This document shows positions 1 to 11,005 of a stretch of 64,000 nt of DNA, piece by piece. Every line of letters begins with the position of its first letter. The stretch's first letter is position 1. The stretch lies in the NCBI RefSeq assembly GCF_002117485.1, contig NZ_CP021030.1, forward strand, positions 65,001-129,000, read 5' to 3'. Made by a program: the position numbers and the translations under genes. Source of the DNA: Rhizobium sp. NXC14 (GTDB lineage Bacteria; Pseudomonadota; Alphaproteobacteria; Rhizobiales; Rhizobiaceae). The notes beneath the pieces were generated by a model that did not search any database, was not told the DNA's origin, and saw only the letters and a program-made list of their open reading frames with translations.

Positions 1-2620
<2,620 letters not shown>

Positions 2621-2830
2621 TCATTGTTCATGCTCATCAGCCAAAGGCTGATGATGCCTGACCTTGTCCTGACGCGCCAAGGGCGCTGCGGACGGCCCGC
2701 GCCACAAAGCGCGACGGCCTCTGGCCTGTATGGGTGCCACAAGCTCCCGCAGCCGGAAAGATCAAAGACGTGTTCAAAACAAAACAGGCTTACGCCTGCC
2801 AGCTTCTCAAACAACAAGTTGCGCTTTGCC

Positions 2831-2949
2831 GACCTGGTGGTTATGGCGGGGTGGCTGCACCCGTTCCCTTTCCGAACACGGCCGTGAAACGCCCCTGCGC
2901 CCATGGTACTTCGTCTTAAGACGCGGGAGAGTAGGTCGCTGCCAGGTCT
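2831..2949 (+). rRNA. rrf: 5S ribosomal RNA
   Basis: Begins GACCTGGTGG and ends CCAGGTCT, which pair as the terminal helix of 5S rRNA. Inside are the usual CCGTTCCCTTTCCGAACACGG segment (shown here in two parts around 2861-2882) and the GGGAGAGTAGGTCG block near 2924-2939. About 119 nt, in the normal size range. It follows the 23S gene by a 210-bp spacer with no gene and precedes tRNA-fMet, the usual rhizobial rRNA operon order. Confidence 0.95.
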
Positions 2950-3011
2950 GCCAAACGCAACTCAGTTGATAAAATCTTCTCAATCACAAGCCAACGGCCC
3001 AAAGCCGAAAC

Positions 3012-3036
3012 AAAGGGCCGCTCACAAGCGGCCTTT
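3012..3036 (+). terminator. Hairpin downstream of 5S, likely rRNA-operon terminator or processing site
   Basis: AAAGGGCCGC and GCGGCCTTT pair around a six-base loop, with a single bulged G, followed by TCGTGTT. It looks like an intrinsic terminator with a weak T-run. The real tRNA-fMet lies downstream, so the hairpin may instead be a processing site, or transcription may read through. Confidence 0.55.
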
Positions 3037-3052
3037 CGTGTTATAATCATTC

Positions 3053-3071
3053 CGCGGGGTGGAGCAGCCCG
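3053..3071 (+). repeat. 19-nt duplicate of the tRNA-fMet 5' end
   Basis: CGCGGGGTGGAGCAGCCCG here is identical to the first 19 nt of the complete tRNA-fMet at 3174. The copy then diverges and does not continue into a D-arm or anticodon arm, so it is not a tRNA gene. The 121-bp unit between the two copies carries two hairpins, described separately. Confidence 0.85.
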
Positions 3072-3075
3072 TTCG

Positions 3076-3137
3076 GCCTAAGATCGATCCACCGGATCGA
3101 TCTCTTAACGGCCTCACCTCGTCAGGCTACGCCTGAC
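3076..3137. repeat. Two hairpins in the spacer before tRNA-fMet
   Basis: AGATCGATCC at 3081-3090 pairs perfectly with GGATCGATCT around an ACC loop, and flanking GGCC/GGCC bases may extend it. A second hairpin, GTCAGGC-TAC-GCCTGAC, lies at 3121-3137. They lie between the truncated and complete copies of the tRNA-fMet 5' end. Role unknown: RNA processing signals or a small palindromic insertion. Confidence 0.6.
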
Positions 3138-3173
3138 ATCGCTCCCGGGCTCAGACAGTCCGGAATAAAATAA

Positions 3174-3252
<79 letters not shown>

Positions 3253-3285
3253 CCTTCCATAAACACAACACGCAAAAAGCCCGCC

Positions 3286-6200
3286 TCATGGCGGGGTTTG
3301 CGTTTCTGGGGGAACGTCACAACATGCGTTCAGCGAACGGCGCCGGAGTCCGATCCTCATGTTCAGCTCGTTTCGGGTCAGGAATTCCGCGGGCCGGATC
3401 GTCTGCAACGCATTTGCCGCCTCTCTGAAATAGGGAAGCGTTTGCCAGAGCGTGCGGTCGCCGACGATGTAGAAACGGCGCTTGGCGCGCGTCAGCGCCA
3501 CGTTCAACAGGTTTGGCTTGGATGCGGCCCAGCCGGCCGCTCCGCGATGTTCGGCATCGGCACCGAGAACCATGAAAACGATATCTTCTTCCTTGCCCTG
3601 GAAGGTGTGAACCGTACCTACCCGTTCCTGAAGCCATTTCTGTAGTTTCGCTGGAGATCCGCGCGCATATCCGTCTTGGTCGATCCAGACCGCATGAGAA
3701 AGAGCCCGTCTCAAACCGGTCTTGATCTCCTTGAACGGCGAGATGATGTAGATGTCCGGCAATGCACCGTCCCGGTGATAAGTCGCGGCGAGGAGGTCGA
3801 CGATGAAGTCTATCTGCTCGGCAACGACCTGTTTGCCCGAGACCTTGCCCTTGACGTCGATCCAGGCGCTGTCGCCATAAAAGGGCGATGCGTCGCCGGC
3901 CGGCCGGCGCTCTTCCAGCCCGAAGATCATCTTGTTCCGATAGGCGATCTGATTGGCAAGGCTGAACATCGGATCGATGCAGCGTCGATGCACTCTGAGC
4001 GGGCTGCCGATCCAGAGCCCATCCGCCTCCTCGCCCTGAAGCGTCGTTCCGTAGCGATTGGCCGCATCGGCCAGCATCTGCACAGACGCCCTGTTCGGCG
4101 AATATTGGCCTGCCGCCGTGTGCGGTGAAAGAGCCGAAGCGCCTGAAATCAGCGCGCTGGGGAGCGTGAAAACCGGTTCGATCTGCAAGGGATCGCCGAT
4201 CACCATGACGCGACGTGCCCGCATCAACGCCCCGACCGCCGCCTGCGGCACCGCCTGGCCGGCTTCATCGATGAAGACCCAGCCGATCGAGCCGGGCCCA
4301 AGCCCGCGGAACTGCTTGGCAAAAGACGCGAATGTCGTGGAGACGATCGGAACGATCATGAAAAGGCTCTGCCAGATCGATGCAATGTGCTTGTCATCGA
4401 CGGGATTGTTGTTGGAAAGCACTTTGGTGACGGCAACGATATTTCCGCCAAAACCTCCGCCCTTCCTGCCGACATCGGCCAACCAAGCTTCATGCAGCGT
4501 CAACGCTGCTTCCAGCAATGCCGAACGCAGAGCCGCCAGTTCGTCCTGATGCCAGAGGCCGTCGATCTGCACCTGATCCTCATCGAGATCGGTGAGACGC
4601 TCCGGTGCGGCGGGATGATCGAGAATTTCCCCCAGCCGCTCGAGTTCCTCTTTTTTCGCAGACCAGATTTTCTGTCGTGACCGCAGTGCCCGTTCGGCCC
4701 GGTCATGCTCTCGCAAAGCCCGTTCCAATGTGGGTTTATCGGTTTTCGCAAGCTGATCTTCGCATTCGGCCAGCGCCTTGCGCAGTTCCAGCTGCTTCCG
4801 CGCATTGGCGATGACTTCCTGGCGATGCTGCCGGGCCGGGTTGGTCGAGAGCACTCTCCTCCATCTCGCAGGGGCGCTGCGGTCGAGCAGCTGTTCCTCC
4901 TCCTTCAGATAAGACAAACCGTCGGCGATGCGGCGCATTTCGGTCGCCAGCATGTCGCATCGATTCTGCGCATGCAAAACTTCGTCCGCGGCGACAGCCA
5001 CCCTCTCGAGCGCTTCGCGGCAGAATGCATCCTGCGAAACGGGCGCTATCTCATCACGCAGATCGGCATAGCGCGCATATTGGCTGATCTTTTCGCGAAC
5101 CATCTCGTCGGCGGCATGAAAAGCCGATGCCGCTTCAGCGAAGCTTGGCCCCTCATAGCTCTTCAACCATTCCCAGATGGTCTGCGGCTTTGCTGCGCCC
5201 GACCAGCCGGGCATCGGTCTTTCGGCGATCTCCATGAAGGCGAAACGTTCTTTGAAGGCCCGGCGGTTCCTGGAATTGCCGAGCGCGCAGGCGATCAACC
5301 CCCATGGGCGGTCGCCGTCAGGGAGCTTGACGACCGCTCCGTTGTCTTTCTGGCAGGCGATCTTGTGTGCAACCGTCTGCAAATATTGAAAGGAAGACGT
5401 GCTCGCGATCGAGCTCCGCTTGGGAAGGTCGCGCGAAATATTCTCCACGGCGGCATTGTTAGAGGAGGCGACGACCATTTCGAATCCGGCAAGGGCTGGG
5501 ATCAGCGCCGATATGGAGGCGGTGCTCCGATCCGTAAAACCGACACGGCGTGGCGAGCCGTCAAGGGCGTCGCGCGCCGTCGTCAGTGAGGAGAGCACCC
5601 GGGCGCGCCGAACGATGTTGTCCGCGAACATGTCACGCAGCAGCGTGGTCTTTCCGGTGCCCGGCGGGCCGTTGACCGAGAATAATCCCGTTTCCGACAG
5701 GCCGCCGATCGCCGCATTGATCGCGAACTGTTGCATGAGGCTCATTGCGAGATGAGGCTCGCTCAGCCAGCGTCCACGGTTGAGATTGCGGGGATGCAGC
5801 GCCCGAATGATCGCCCGGCGTCCTTCTTCCGAATAAAGGTCGACCCGATTTTCATCTGCCGGCGGGTTGAGGTACCGCCGGAGCGGCTCCGGGACATTGC
5901 CCTGCTTGACGCAGATCATCGCCCGTTCGATATCCTCGATAAAGAAGCTGTTCAGAATGCCAATGTCTTCATCAAGGCTGGCACTTTCGTCTTCCTCATC
6001 GGCGTTGGGTGCATGATCCTCCTGTTGAGGCGGCAACGAGATGAGCTCGGGTCTTTCCGACCTGTCGCGGTAGCGTATTTCAACGGCGGCGATGGGCTTT
6101 TCCTGGCGTGAGGCAAAACCTGCCCAATCGCAGAGCAATTCATGCAGCGCCACGATTTCGCCGGCATCGATCGGCTGATCGGTGGCAGCCTCGAAGGATG

Positions 6201-6768
6201 AAGACCCCAGCTGTCGCTGCGCCTGAAAGTTTTGAAGCAATTCCAACAGCTGCCGCTTGCCGTTGGCAAATGCCTCATGGCTGAGCGAGGAGAGACCGGT
6301 TTTCCGTACCCGTCCGAGGGCCCACGGAAGCGTCGAGACGGAAAATGTTTCGAACATCGGCTGTCCGAGCGGAGTAAGCTGCAGGCTGGCAAAGCAGGTA
6401 TCGCCATCGAGATCGCTGCGTTCGGCATCCTCACACTCGGCGATGTCGACCGCATCGTTATCGAAGTGCCTGCGGACGTCGGAGATCTCGGATTTGCTGA
6501 AAACGCCGAGGAATAAGGTAAAGCCGGTGATCTGCTTCTCCTCGGGTATGACAGGACGGCTGAGTGCAGCGCTGTCCTGCAAGAGCGTCTCTGCATGCAG
6601 CCAGAAAATGGTCCGTCCTTCGCCGGAGACGAGGCGACTGGAGAGATCATAAGGTATGAAAAACTCGATCTTATGCCAGAAATCGAGAATGGCCAGAAGC
6701 CGTTCCCGTTCTGCCCTGTCCGCATCGATCTGCATGACGTCTCGCTGAGGAGTGCAAAATAGGCTCAC
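3286..6768 (-). CDS. SF1 DNA2/NAM7(Upf1)-like helicase, 1160 aa
   Basis: Large cytoplasmic ATPase of the AAA_11/AAA_12 (Upf1/Dna2-like) superfamily 1 helicase type. A Walker A motif GPPGTGKTTLL lies near residue 366 and Walker B VFIDEAGQAVPQ near residue 830. C-terminal helicase motifs TFQGKEEDIV (near 1056) and NVALTRAKRRFYIVGD (near 1090) follow. A long charged, probably coiled-coil segment (about 600-760) separates the two ATPase motifs, and the first 330 residues match no domain I recognise. A shorter start at Met12 (6735) is possible. It is alone, convergent on tRNA-fMet, with a 620-bp gene-free gap upstream. Nucleic-acid unwinding is likely. A role in repair, RNA metabolism or phage defence cannot be decided from sequence. 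Confidence 0.85.
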   Translation of the reverse strand: MSLFCTPQRDVMQIDADRAERERLLAILDFWHKIEFFIPYDLSSRLVSGEGRTIFWLHAETLLQDSAALSRPVIPEEKQITGFTLFLGVFSKSEISDVRRHFDNDAVDIAECEDAERSDLDGDTCFASLQLTPLGQPMFETFSVSTLPWALGRVRKTGLSSLSHEAFANGKRQLLELLQNFQAQRQLGSSSFEAATDQPIDAGEIVALHELLCDWAGFASRQEKPIAAVEIRYRDRSERPELISLPPQQEDHAPNADEEDESASLDEDIGILNSFFIEDIERAMICVKQGNVPEPLRRYLNPPADENRVDLYSEEGRRAIIRALHPRNLNRGRWLSEPHLAMSLMQQFAINAAIGGLSETGLFSVNGPPGTGKTTLLRDMFADNIVRRARVLSSLTTARDALDGSPRRVGFTDRSTASISALIPALAGFEMVVASSNNAAVENISRDLPKRSSIASTSSFQYLQTVAHKIACQKDNGAVVKLPDGDRPWGLIACALGNSRNRRAFKERFAFMEIAERPMPGWSGAAKPQTIWEWLKSYEGPSFAEAASAFHAADEMVREKISQYARYADLRDEIAPVSQDAFCREALERVAVAADEVLHAQNRCDMLATEMRRIADGLSYLKEEEQLLDRSAPARWRRVLSTNPARQHRQEVIANARKQLELRKALAECEDQLAKTDKPTLERALREHDRAERALRSRQKIWSAKKEELERLGEILDHPAAPERLTDLDEDQVQIDGLWHQDELAALRSALLEAALTLHEAWLADVGRKGGGFGGNIVAVTKVLSNNNPVDDKHIASIWQSLFMIVPIVSTTFASFAKQFRGLGPGSIGWVFIDEAGQAVPQAAVGALMRARRVMVIGDPLQIEPVFTLPSALISGASALSPHTAAGQYSPNRASVQMLADAANRYGTTLQGEEADGLWIGSPLRVHRRCIDPMFSLANQIAYRNKMIFGLEERRPAGDASPFYGDSAWIDVKGKVSGKQVVAEQIDFIVDLLAATYHRDGALPDIYIISPFKEIKTGLRRALSHAVWIDQDGYARGSPAKLQKWLQERVGTVHTFQGKEEDIVFMVLGADAEHRGAAGWAASKPNLLNVALTRAKRRFYIVGDRTLWQTLPYFREAANALQTIRPAEFLTRNELNMRIGLRRRSLNACCDVPPETQTPP

Positions 6769-7392
6769 GCCTCTTTAGCAGCGATTGCAGCTCAAAATCA
6801 AAGAGCATGGTATGATGCGCCTGGTCGGGTGCATTTCAACAGCCGCGCAGGTGCGCCAGTGCAGACGCCGCGCCTTCTTCATCTTGCTGGTGCCCGCTGT
6901 TCCAGCGCACGAGGGTCTCTGGACGATATCAGCCTCTGCGATGCGCTGCCCTGGCGACCGACCGGACACGTTCGAGCGCAGCGCTGGCCTTGCAGAGATC
7001 ACGGCCCGGCATAAGCAGCCGGGAATGCGAGGCTTTGCCCAGGAGTGACCGGGTTGAGTGACAACTTGCGAGTCTCGTAATCATCAGGGGCGGGCGATAA
7101 AATATTACAATTTGTACTGAAATATTACATTTACTGAATTATCTATAGTGGGGGCAAATATAACCTCGGAGTATAAGGGTGAGCAAAAATACAACCGATA
7201 CGTAGTATCTTATTGTTTCTCGCTCCCTAAAACTAATCACTTTGGGCCATTTCCTTCCTTCTCAATCCGTATTAACATAATTAAGAAATGTCTAAAGAAA
7301 AAGGCGATGACACAATAAGACCGGCATTTCATACTATCTTATACCTGCCATCGCTTCATGTTGAGTAAAGTGTACCGCTAGGGGAGGCGTAT
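6769..7392. other. 624-bp gap without a supported gene
   Basis: The left part (to about 7070) is GC-rich; its ORFs on both strands lack family resemblance and good ribosome-binding sites. From about 7075 the sequence becomes strikingly AT-rich, typical of a promoter region, and contains the tandem repeat listed separately. It presumably holds the promoter of the LuxR-type gene at 7393 and perhaps that of the helicase on the other strand. No transfer RNA or clear terminator was seen. Confidence 0.6.
7100..7136. repeat. Imperfect tandem direct repeat in AT-rich leader
   Basis: AAATATTACAATTTGTACTG at 7100-7119 is followed at once by AAATATTACATTTACTG at 7120-7136, the same unit with three bases missing. 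It lies about 260 bp upstream of the LuxR-type gene and could be a pair of protein-binding sites. Confidence 0.6.
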
Positions 7393-8175
7393 ATGTTCAT
7401 GACAGGTTCAGGAATGGAGAATGCGGACCAGACGAGAAAGTCTAGCCCATCCGGAGATACTATCCTTGTAGTAGCCAAGGCTGATCTGTTTTCAGAATGC
7501 ATGGTGGAGGCGCTGGCAAAGAAATTTCCAAATTGCGATGTGCCAAGCATAACGAACGCAACTCCGATGCTGGCAAAGGATAGCAGCGATATAAAGCTGG
7601 TTTTATTTTACCATATACCTACGCCGGAGTTGCAAGAAGCGCTGCAGGCGGTCAGGGAAAATCATCCGGAAACCTCGATCGGACTTGTCGTCGAAGCCAT
7701 CGACATGATGGAGCCCTATGTCAGCCGTTTGGTCGAGGCACGGATCATCGACGGTGTCCTGCCGCTTAATCTTCGGCTTGATGTCTTCATGGCCGCGGTG
7801 GATCTGCTGATGAAGGGCGGGGAGCATTTTCCCTCGGCGCTTCTCAACCGCCTCACCAATAAGGGGACCCAACTGGAGCCCTCACTTTATCAGACCAAGT
7901 CGGTTGATGCCGCCCGCAACAATGCGCTCAAGCTGAGACGCGACAGCATCTCCGCCTTGACGACCCGGGAGGTTCAGATCCTGGATCTCATCTGCAAGGG
8001 GACGCAGAACAAGATTATTGCCGACAAGCTGCATCTTTCCGAAAACACGGTGAAGGTTCACGTCCGCAACATCTATAAGAAGATGAACGTGCGAAACCGT
8101 ACGGAAGCAGCGTCTCGCTTTTTCAACGACCATCCGGTCGGCGATGACGACATGTCCAGCCGGTGGCGCAACTGA
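7393..8175 (+). CDS. LuxR-family response-regulator-like transcription factor, 260 aa
   Basis: The C-terminal third is a clear LuxR/FixJ helix-turn-helix: SALTTREVQILDLICKG, then NKIIADKLHLSENTVKVHVRNIY (about residues 182-230). The N-terminal part (about 20-140) has a receiver-like alternation (ILVVAKADLFSECM, KLVLFYHIP) but no convincing acidic pocket plus phosphoryl Asp, so phosphorylation-independent control is possible. The ATG is preceded by GGGGAGG at a good distance. It is followed by a small exported-protein gene on the other strand and then the polysaccharide operon at 8998, which makes it the natural candidate to control that operon. The direction of control is unknown. Confidence 0.85.
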   Translation: MFMTGSGMENADQTRKSSPSGDTILVVAKADLFSECMVEALAKKFPNCDVPSITNATPMLAKDSSDIKLVLFYHIPTPELQEALQAVRENHPETSIGLVVEAIDMMEPYVSRLVEARIIDGVLPLNLRLDVFMAAVDLLMKGGEHFPSALLNRLTNKGTQLEPSLYQTKSVDAARNNALKLRRDSISALTTREVQILDLICKGTQNKIIADKLHLSENTVKVHVRNIYKKMNVRNRTEAASRFFNDHPVGDDDMSSRWRN

Positions 8176-8289
8176 TCGATAGCGCCGCGCTTTTTCAGGC
8201 CCGCAAAGAACGCTATCACACTTTGAGTTGCGCTTGGGTCTATTCTTAAATCGATTCCGATTTAATGAATAGGCAGCGGCGCTTTTGCT

Positions 8290-8613
8290 TCAGGTCGAGC
8301 GACGGGCAAAGCAGCGCGACTTCTGTCCGAAGCCGCTTGGAGAGCAGATATAGGGCGCGGACCCGTGATAGGCGACGATGCGGGCTCGTGCCGCAACAGG
8401 CCGAACGGTTCGATTTTCCGGGTAGGTGTAAGCCTTCGAAACGGGTCGCGTCTCGACGACGATAACATTCTTTTTCCCGATAGCGGCCATGTCGTCGTCA
8501 ACGACCGCACAAGCCGTCGCTCCGATCGCAAGAAGCGTCGCTCCCCCCGCAAGCATCGCAAAATGAAATGGACGCCAGCCTTTCGGCTGGGCTGTGGCGC
8601 GATTTTTGAACAT
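8290..8613 (-). CDS. Small exported or membrane-anchored hypothetical protein, 107 aa
   Basis: The N-terminus is basic and then hydrophobic (FAMLAGGATLLAIGATACAVV, residues about 18-38), consistent with a signal peptide or a single membrane anchor. The C-terminus carries two cysteines in YICSPSGFGQKSRCF, which could form a disulfide. Short proteins with this kind of Cys tail occur in rhizobia, but I know no function. It lies between the LuxR-type regulator and the polysaccharide operon, on the opposite strand. The alternative 128-aa ORF in another frame over the same bases looks like a shadow. Confidence 0.6.
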   Translation of the reverse strand: MFKNRATAQPKGWRPFHFAMLAGGATLLAIGATACAVVDDDMAAIGKKNVIVVETRPVSKAYTYPENRTVRPVAARARIVAYHGSAPYICSPSGFGQKSRCFARRST

Positions 8614-8997
8614 GCCAAATCCCTCGCATAGGACGCTTCCGGATTCAAGACCGGTGGCGCAGCCCTGCGCAGCCGACCTCTCCTTCTTCTATCCCATCTT
8701 TATTGAGCAAAGTTTGAGCAACCGCGTGTTTCCCGTCTTACGTGAAAAAATAAGTAAAATGATTAATCATTTGTTACTCTGAAGAACAACTGCGTAATTA
8801 TTTGGGATATTTTATGTTTTTTGAAGTTGACCTTGATAACAATCGCCTTATTATTTCAATAGTAAACGGGTTAACTAAAGAATAACCTCGAACTTATTCA
8901 TGCATTGGTACGCAATTGCATGAATATCCACCCGAATAAGGTGAGACGTAAGCCGCGTAAATAATACAAAAGACTAAAGCGTGGGGAGGAGTTTGTA
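8614..8997. promoter_or_regulatory. AT-rich promoter region of the polysaccharide operon
   Basis: About 380 bp without a gene and mostly AT-rich from 8690 onward. It must contain promoters for the operon starting at 8998 and for the small divergent gene ending its 5' side at 8613. It contains the 10-bp-arm inverted repeat at 8895-8926. I could not assign a confident -35/-10 pair. Confidence 0.6.
8895..8926. promoter_or_regulatory. Inverted repeat, candidate operator
   Basis: TATTCATGCA at 8895-8904 and TGCATGAATA at 8917-8926 are perfect reverse complements around a 12-base centre, and an inner TTG/CAA continues the symmetry with one base offset. It lies about 70 bp upstream of the first gene of the polysaccharide operon, a typical place for a dimeric regulator to bind. 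The LuxR-type protein at 7393 is the nearest candidate. Confidence 0.55.
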
Positions 8998-10020
8998 ATG
9001 CGTAGTTTCGTTCCCGACGAAGGCTATTCTGAAGTAAAGAACATAGCGGTGCTCAAGAATCTGGGCACCGCTCTTGTAAATGGCGGAGCCGGCTTTCTTG
9101 GCTCGCATCTCTGCGAAAGGCTTCTGCTAAGCGGCCACAGCGTCATATGCCTCGACAACTTTTCCACCGGCCGCCGTGCAAATGTCGAGCATCTCGCATC
9201 GAACCCCCGCTTTCGCATCATCGAGCACGATGTGCGTCAGCCCTTCGATATCGAAGCGTCGCTGATCTTCAACTTCGCCTCTCCTGCCTCTCCGCCCGAC
9301 TATCAACGGGACCCGGTGGGCACCTTGCTTACCAGCGTACTCGGCGCCGTTAACACCTTGGATTGTGCGCGCAAGACCGGCGCGATCGTCGTTCAGTCGT
9401 CGACGTCGGAAGTCTATGGCGACCCGACCCAGATCCCGCAACGCGAATCCTATTGCGGCAATGTCAACTCCATCGGGCCGCGAGCCTGCTACGATGAGGG
9501 AAAACGCAGTGCCGAAACCCTGTTTTTCGACTACCACAGGACCTACGGCGTCGACATAAAGGTCGGCCGCATCTTCAACACCTACGGGCCCCGCATGCGC
9601 GCCGATGACGGGCGGGTGGTCTCCAACTTCATCGTGCAGGCCCTGCGCAACGCCGACCTGACCATCTACGGCGACGGCCAGCAGACTCGCTCTTTCTGCT
9701 ATGTCGATGATCTCATCGAAGGTTTTCTGCGCTTCTCGGCAGCCGGCAGCGCATGCCACGGTCCGATCAATCTCGGCAACCCGGGCGAGTTCACCGTTCG
9801 ACGCCTGGCGGAAATCGTCCGGGACCTCACAAATTCGCGTTCCCGCATCGTTCACCTTCCGGCTGTCGTCGACGATCCACGCCAGCGGCGGCCGGATATC
9901 TCACGGGCGATGACGGAACTGGCATGGCAGCCTCATATCGAGCTCGAAGCCGGCCTTGCGCGCACCGTCGAATATTTCGACGGCCTGCTTGCCGGGACGG
10001 AACAGGCGGAGGCCGTATGA
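8998..10020 (+). CDS. NAD-dependent SDR, UDP-glucuronate decarboxylase-like, 340 aa
   Basis: Extended short-chain dehydrogenase acting on nucleotide sugars. The dinucleotide motif GGAGFLG is at residues 29-35, the SST/SEVYG block near 139-145, and the catalytic YxxxK (YDEGK) near 165. The run [11 protein letters not shown] is the signature of the UDP-glucuronate decarboxylase (UXS) branch, so the product may be UDP-xylose or a related UDP-sugar. The start is supported by GGGGAGGAG about 8 bp upstream. About 25 residues precede the Rossmann fold, so a later start cannot be excluded. First gene of a tightly packed operon with galE (1-bp gap) and the GT2 synthase. Confidence 0.88.
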   Translation: MRSFVPDEGYSEVKNIAVLKNLGTALVNGGAGFLGSHLCERLLLSGHSVICLDNFSTGRRANVEHLASNPRFRIIEHDVRQPFDIEASLIFNFASPASPPDYQRDPVGTLLTSVLGAVNTLDCARKTGAIVVQSSTSEVYGDPTQIPQRESYCGNVNSIGPRACYDEGKRSAETLFFDYHRTYGVDIKVGRIFNTYGPRMRADDGRVVSNFIVQALRNADLTIYGDGQQTRSFCYVDDLIEGFLRFSAAGSACHGPINLGNPGEFTVRRLAEIVRDLTNSRSRIVHLPAVVDDPRQRRPDISRAMTELAWQPHIELEAGLARTVEYFDGLLAGTEQAEAV

Positions 10021-10021
10021 G

Positions 10022-11005
10022 ATGCCCCGCCATATACTCGTCACCGGCGGCGCCGGTTTCATAGGCAGTCATATCTGCAAAACGCTGTCGCGCGCCGGGA
10101 TGATCCCCGTTACCTACGACAATCTCTCGACCGGACATGCCGACAGCGTCCGCTGGGGCCCGCTCGTCCGCGGGGAACTCGGCGACGCCGCTGCGCTGCG
10201 CCGGACGATGGCCGAATTTTCGCCCGATTGCGTCATCCATTGCAGCGCCAATGCCTATGTCGGCGAATCCGTCGACATGCCGCGGAAATATTACCGCAAC
10301 AATGTCGTCGGCAGTCTCACGCTGCTCGAGGCCTGTCTCGACCAGGAAATCGACAAGATCGTTTTTTCCAGCAGTTGCGCCACCTATGGCGTTCCCGCCT
10401 CGTTGCCGATACGGGAGGAAAGTCTGCAGCAGCCGGTCAATCCTTATGGCCGCACCAAGCTGATCTTCGAGATGGCGCTCGAGGATTTTGCCGCTGCCTA
10501 TGGCATCCGCTTCGCTGCATTGCGTTATTTCAACGCGGCCGGCGCCGATCCGGAGGGTGAGCTTGCCGAGCGTCACGAGCCCGAGACACATCTTATCCCC
10601 CGCGCCCTTCTTGCTGCCGCCGGCAGACTGGACCGGCTCGATGTCTTCGGAACCGATTATGCAACCGAGGACGGAACCTGCGTTCGCGACTATATCCATG
10701 TCAGCGATCTCGCACAGGCACATTTGGCCGCCGTCAACCACCTGATCGCAGACGGCGCCTCGCTCAGCGTCAATCTTGGTTCCGGCCGTGGCACGTCAGT
10801 GCGCGAGATCATCGACGCGGTCTATCGCGCCAGCGGCCGCGAAGTCCCCGTCCGTTATCGCGCCCGCCGCCCCGGAGACCCGCCGATCCTCTTTGCCAAT
10901 ACGGCACGGGCGAAGGCAGAGCTCGGCTTCGTGCCGGCTCTTTCCGATCTCGACACGATCATCCGCACGGCCGGCCCGACCTTCGGGCTGGAGGTGACGG
11001 CATGA
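10022..11005 (+). CDS. galE: UDP-glucose 4-epimerase, 327 aa
   Basis: Typical GalE: GGAGFIGSH at the N-terminus (residues about 8-16), the YDNLSTGH block, SSSCATYG near 118-125, catalytic YGRTK near 142-146, RYFNAAGADPEGELAERHEPETH split between substrate and nucleotide contacts, and VRDYIHVSDLA. The start is set at 10022, one base after the stop of the preceding gene, because the protein then begins MPRHILVTGG; a longer frame upstream overlaps the previous gene. It supplies UDP-galactose or epimerised precursors for surface polysaccharide. A second galE/exoB copy elsewhere in such genomes is usual, so this copy is probably dedicated to the local cluster. Confidence 0.93.
   Translation: MPRHILVTGGAGFIGSHICKTLSRAGMIPVTYDNLSTGHADSVRWGPLVRGELGDAAALRRTMAEFSPDCVIHCSANAYVGESVDMPRKYYRNNVVGSLTLLEACLDQEIDKIVFSSSCATYGVPASLPIREESLQQPVNPYGRTKLIFEMALEDFAAAYGIRFAALRYFNAAGADPEGELAERHEPETHLIPRALLAAAGRLDRLDVFGTDYATEDGTCVRDYIHVSDLAQAHLAAVNHLIADGASLSVNLGSGRGTSVREIIDAVYRASGREVPVRYRARRPGDPPILFANTARAKAELGFVPALSDLDTIIRTAGPTFGLEVTA

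Noticed and set aside
6775..7048. Overlapping ORFs of 75-87 aa on both strands downstream of the helicase start
   Set aside because: No ribosome-binding site, no family resemblance, and they are mutually antisense.
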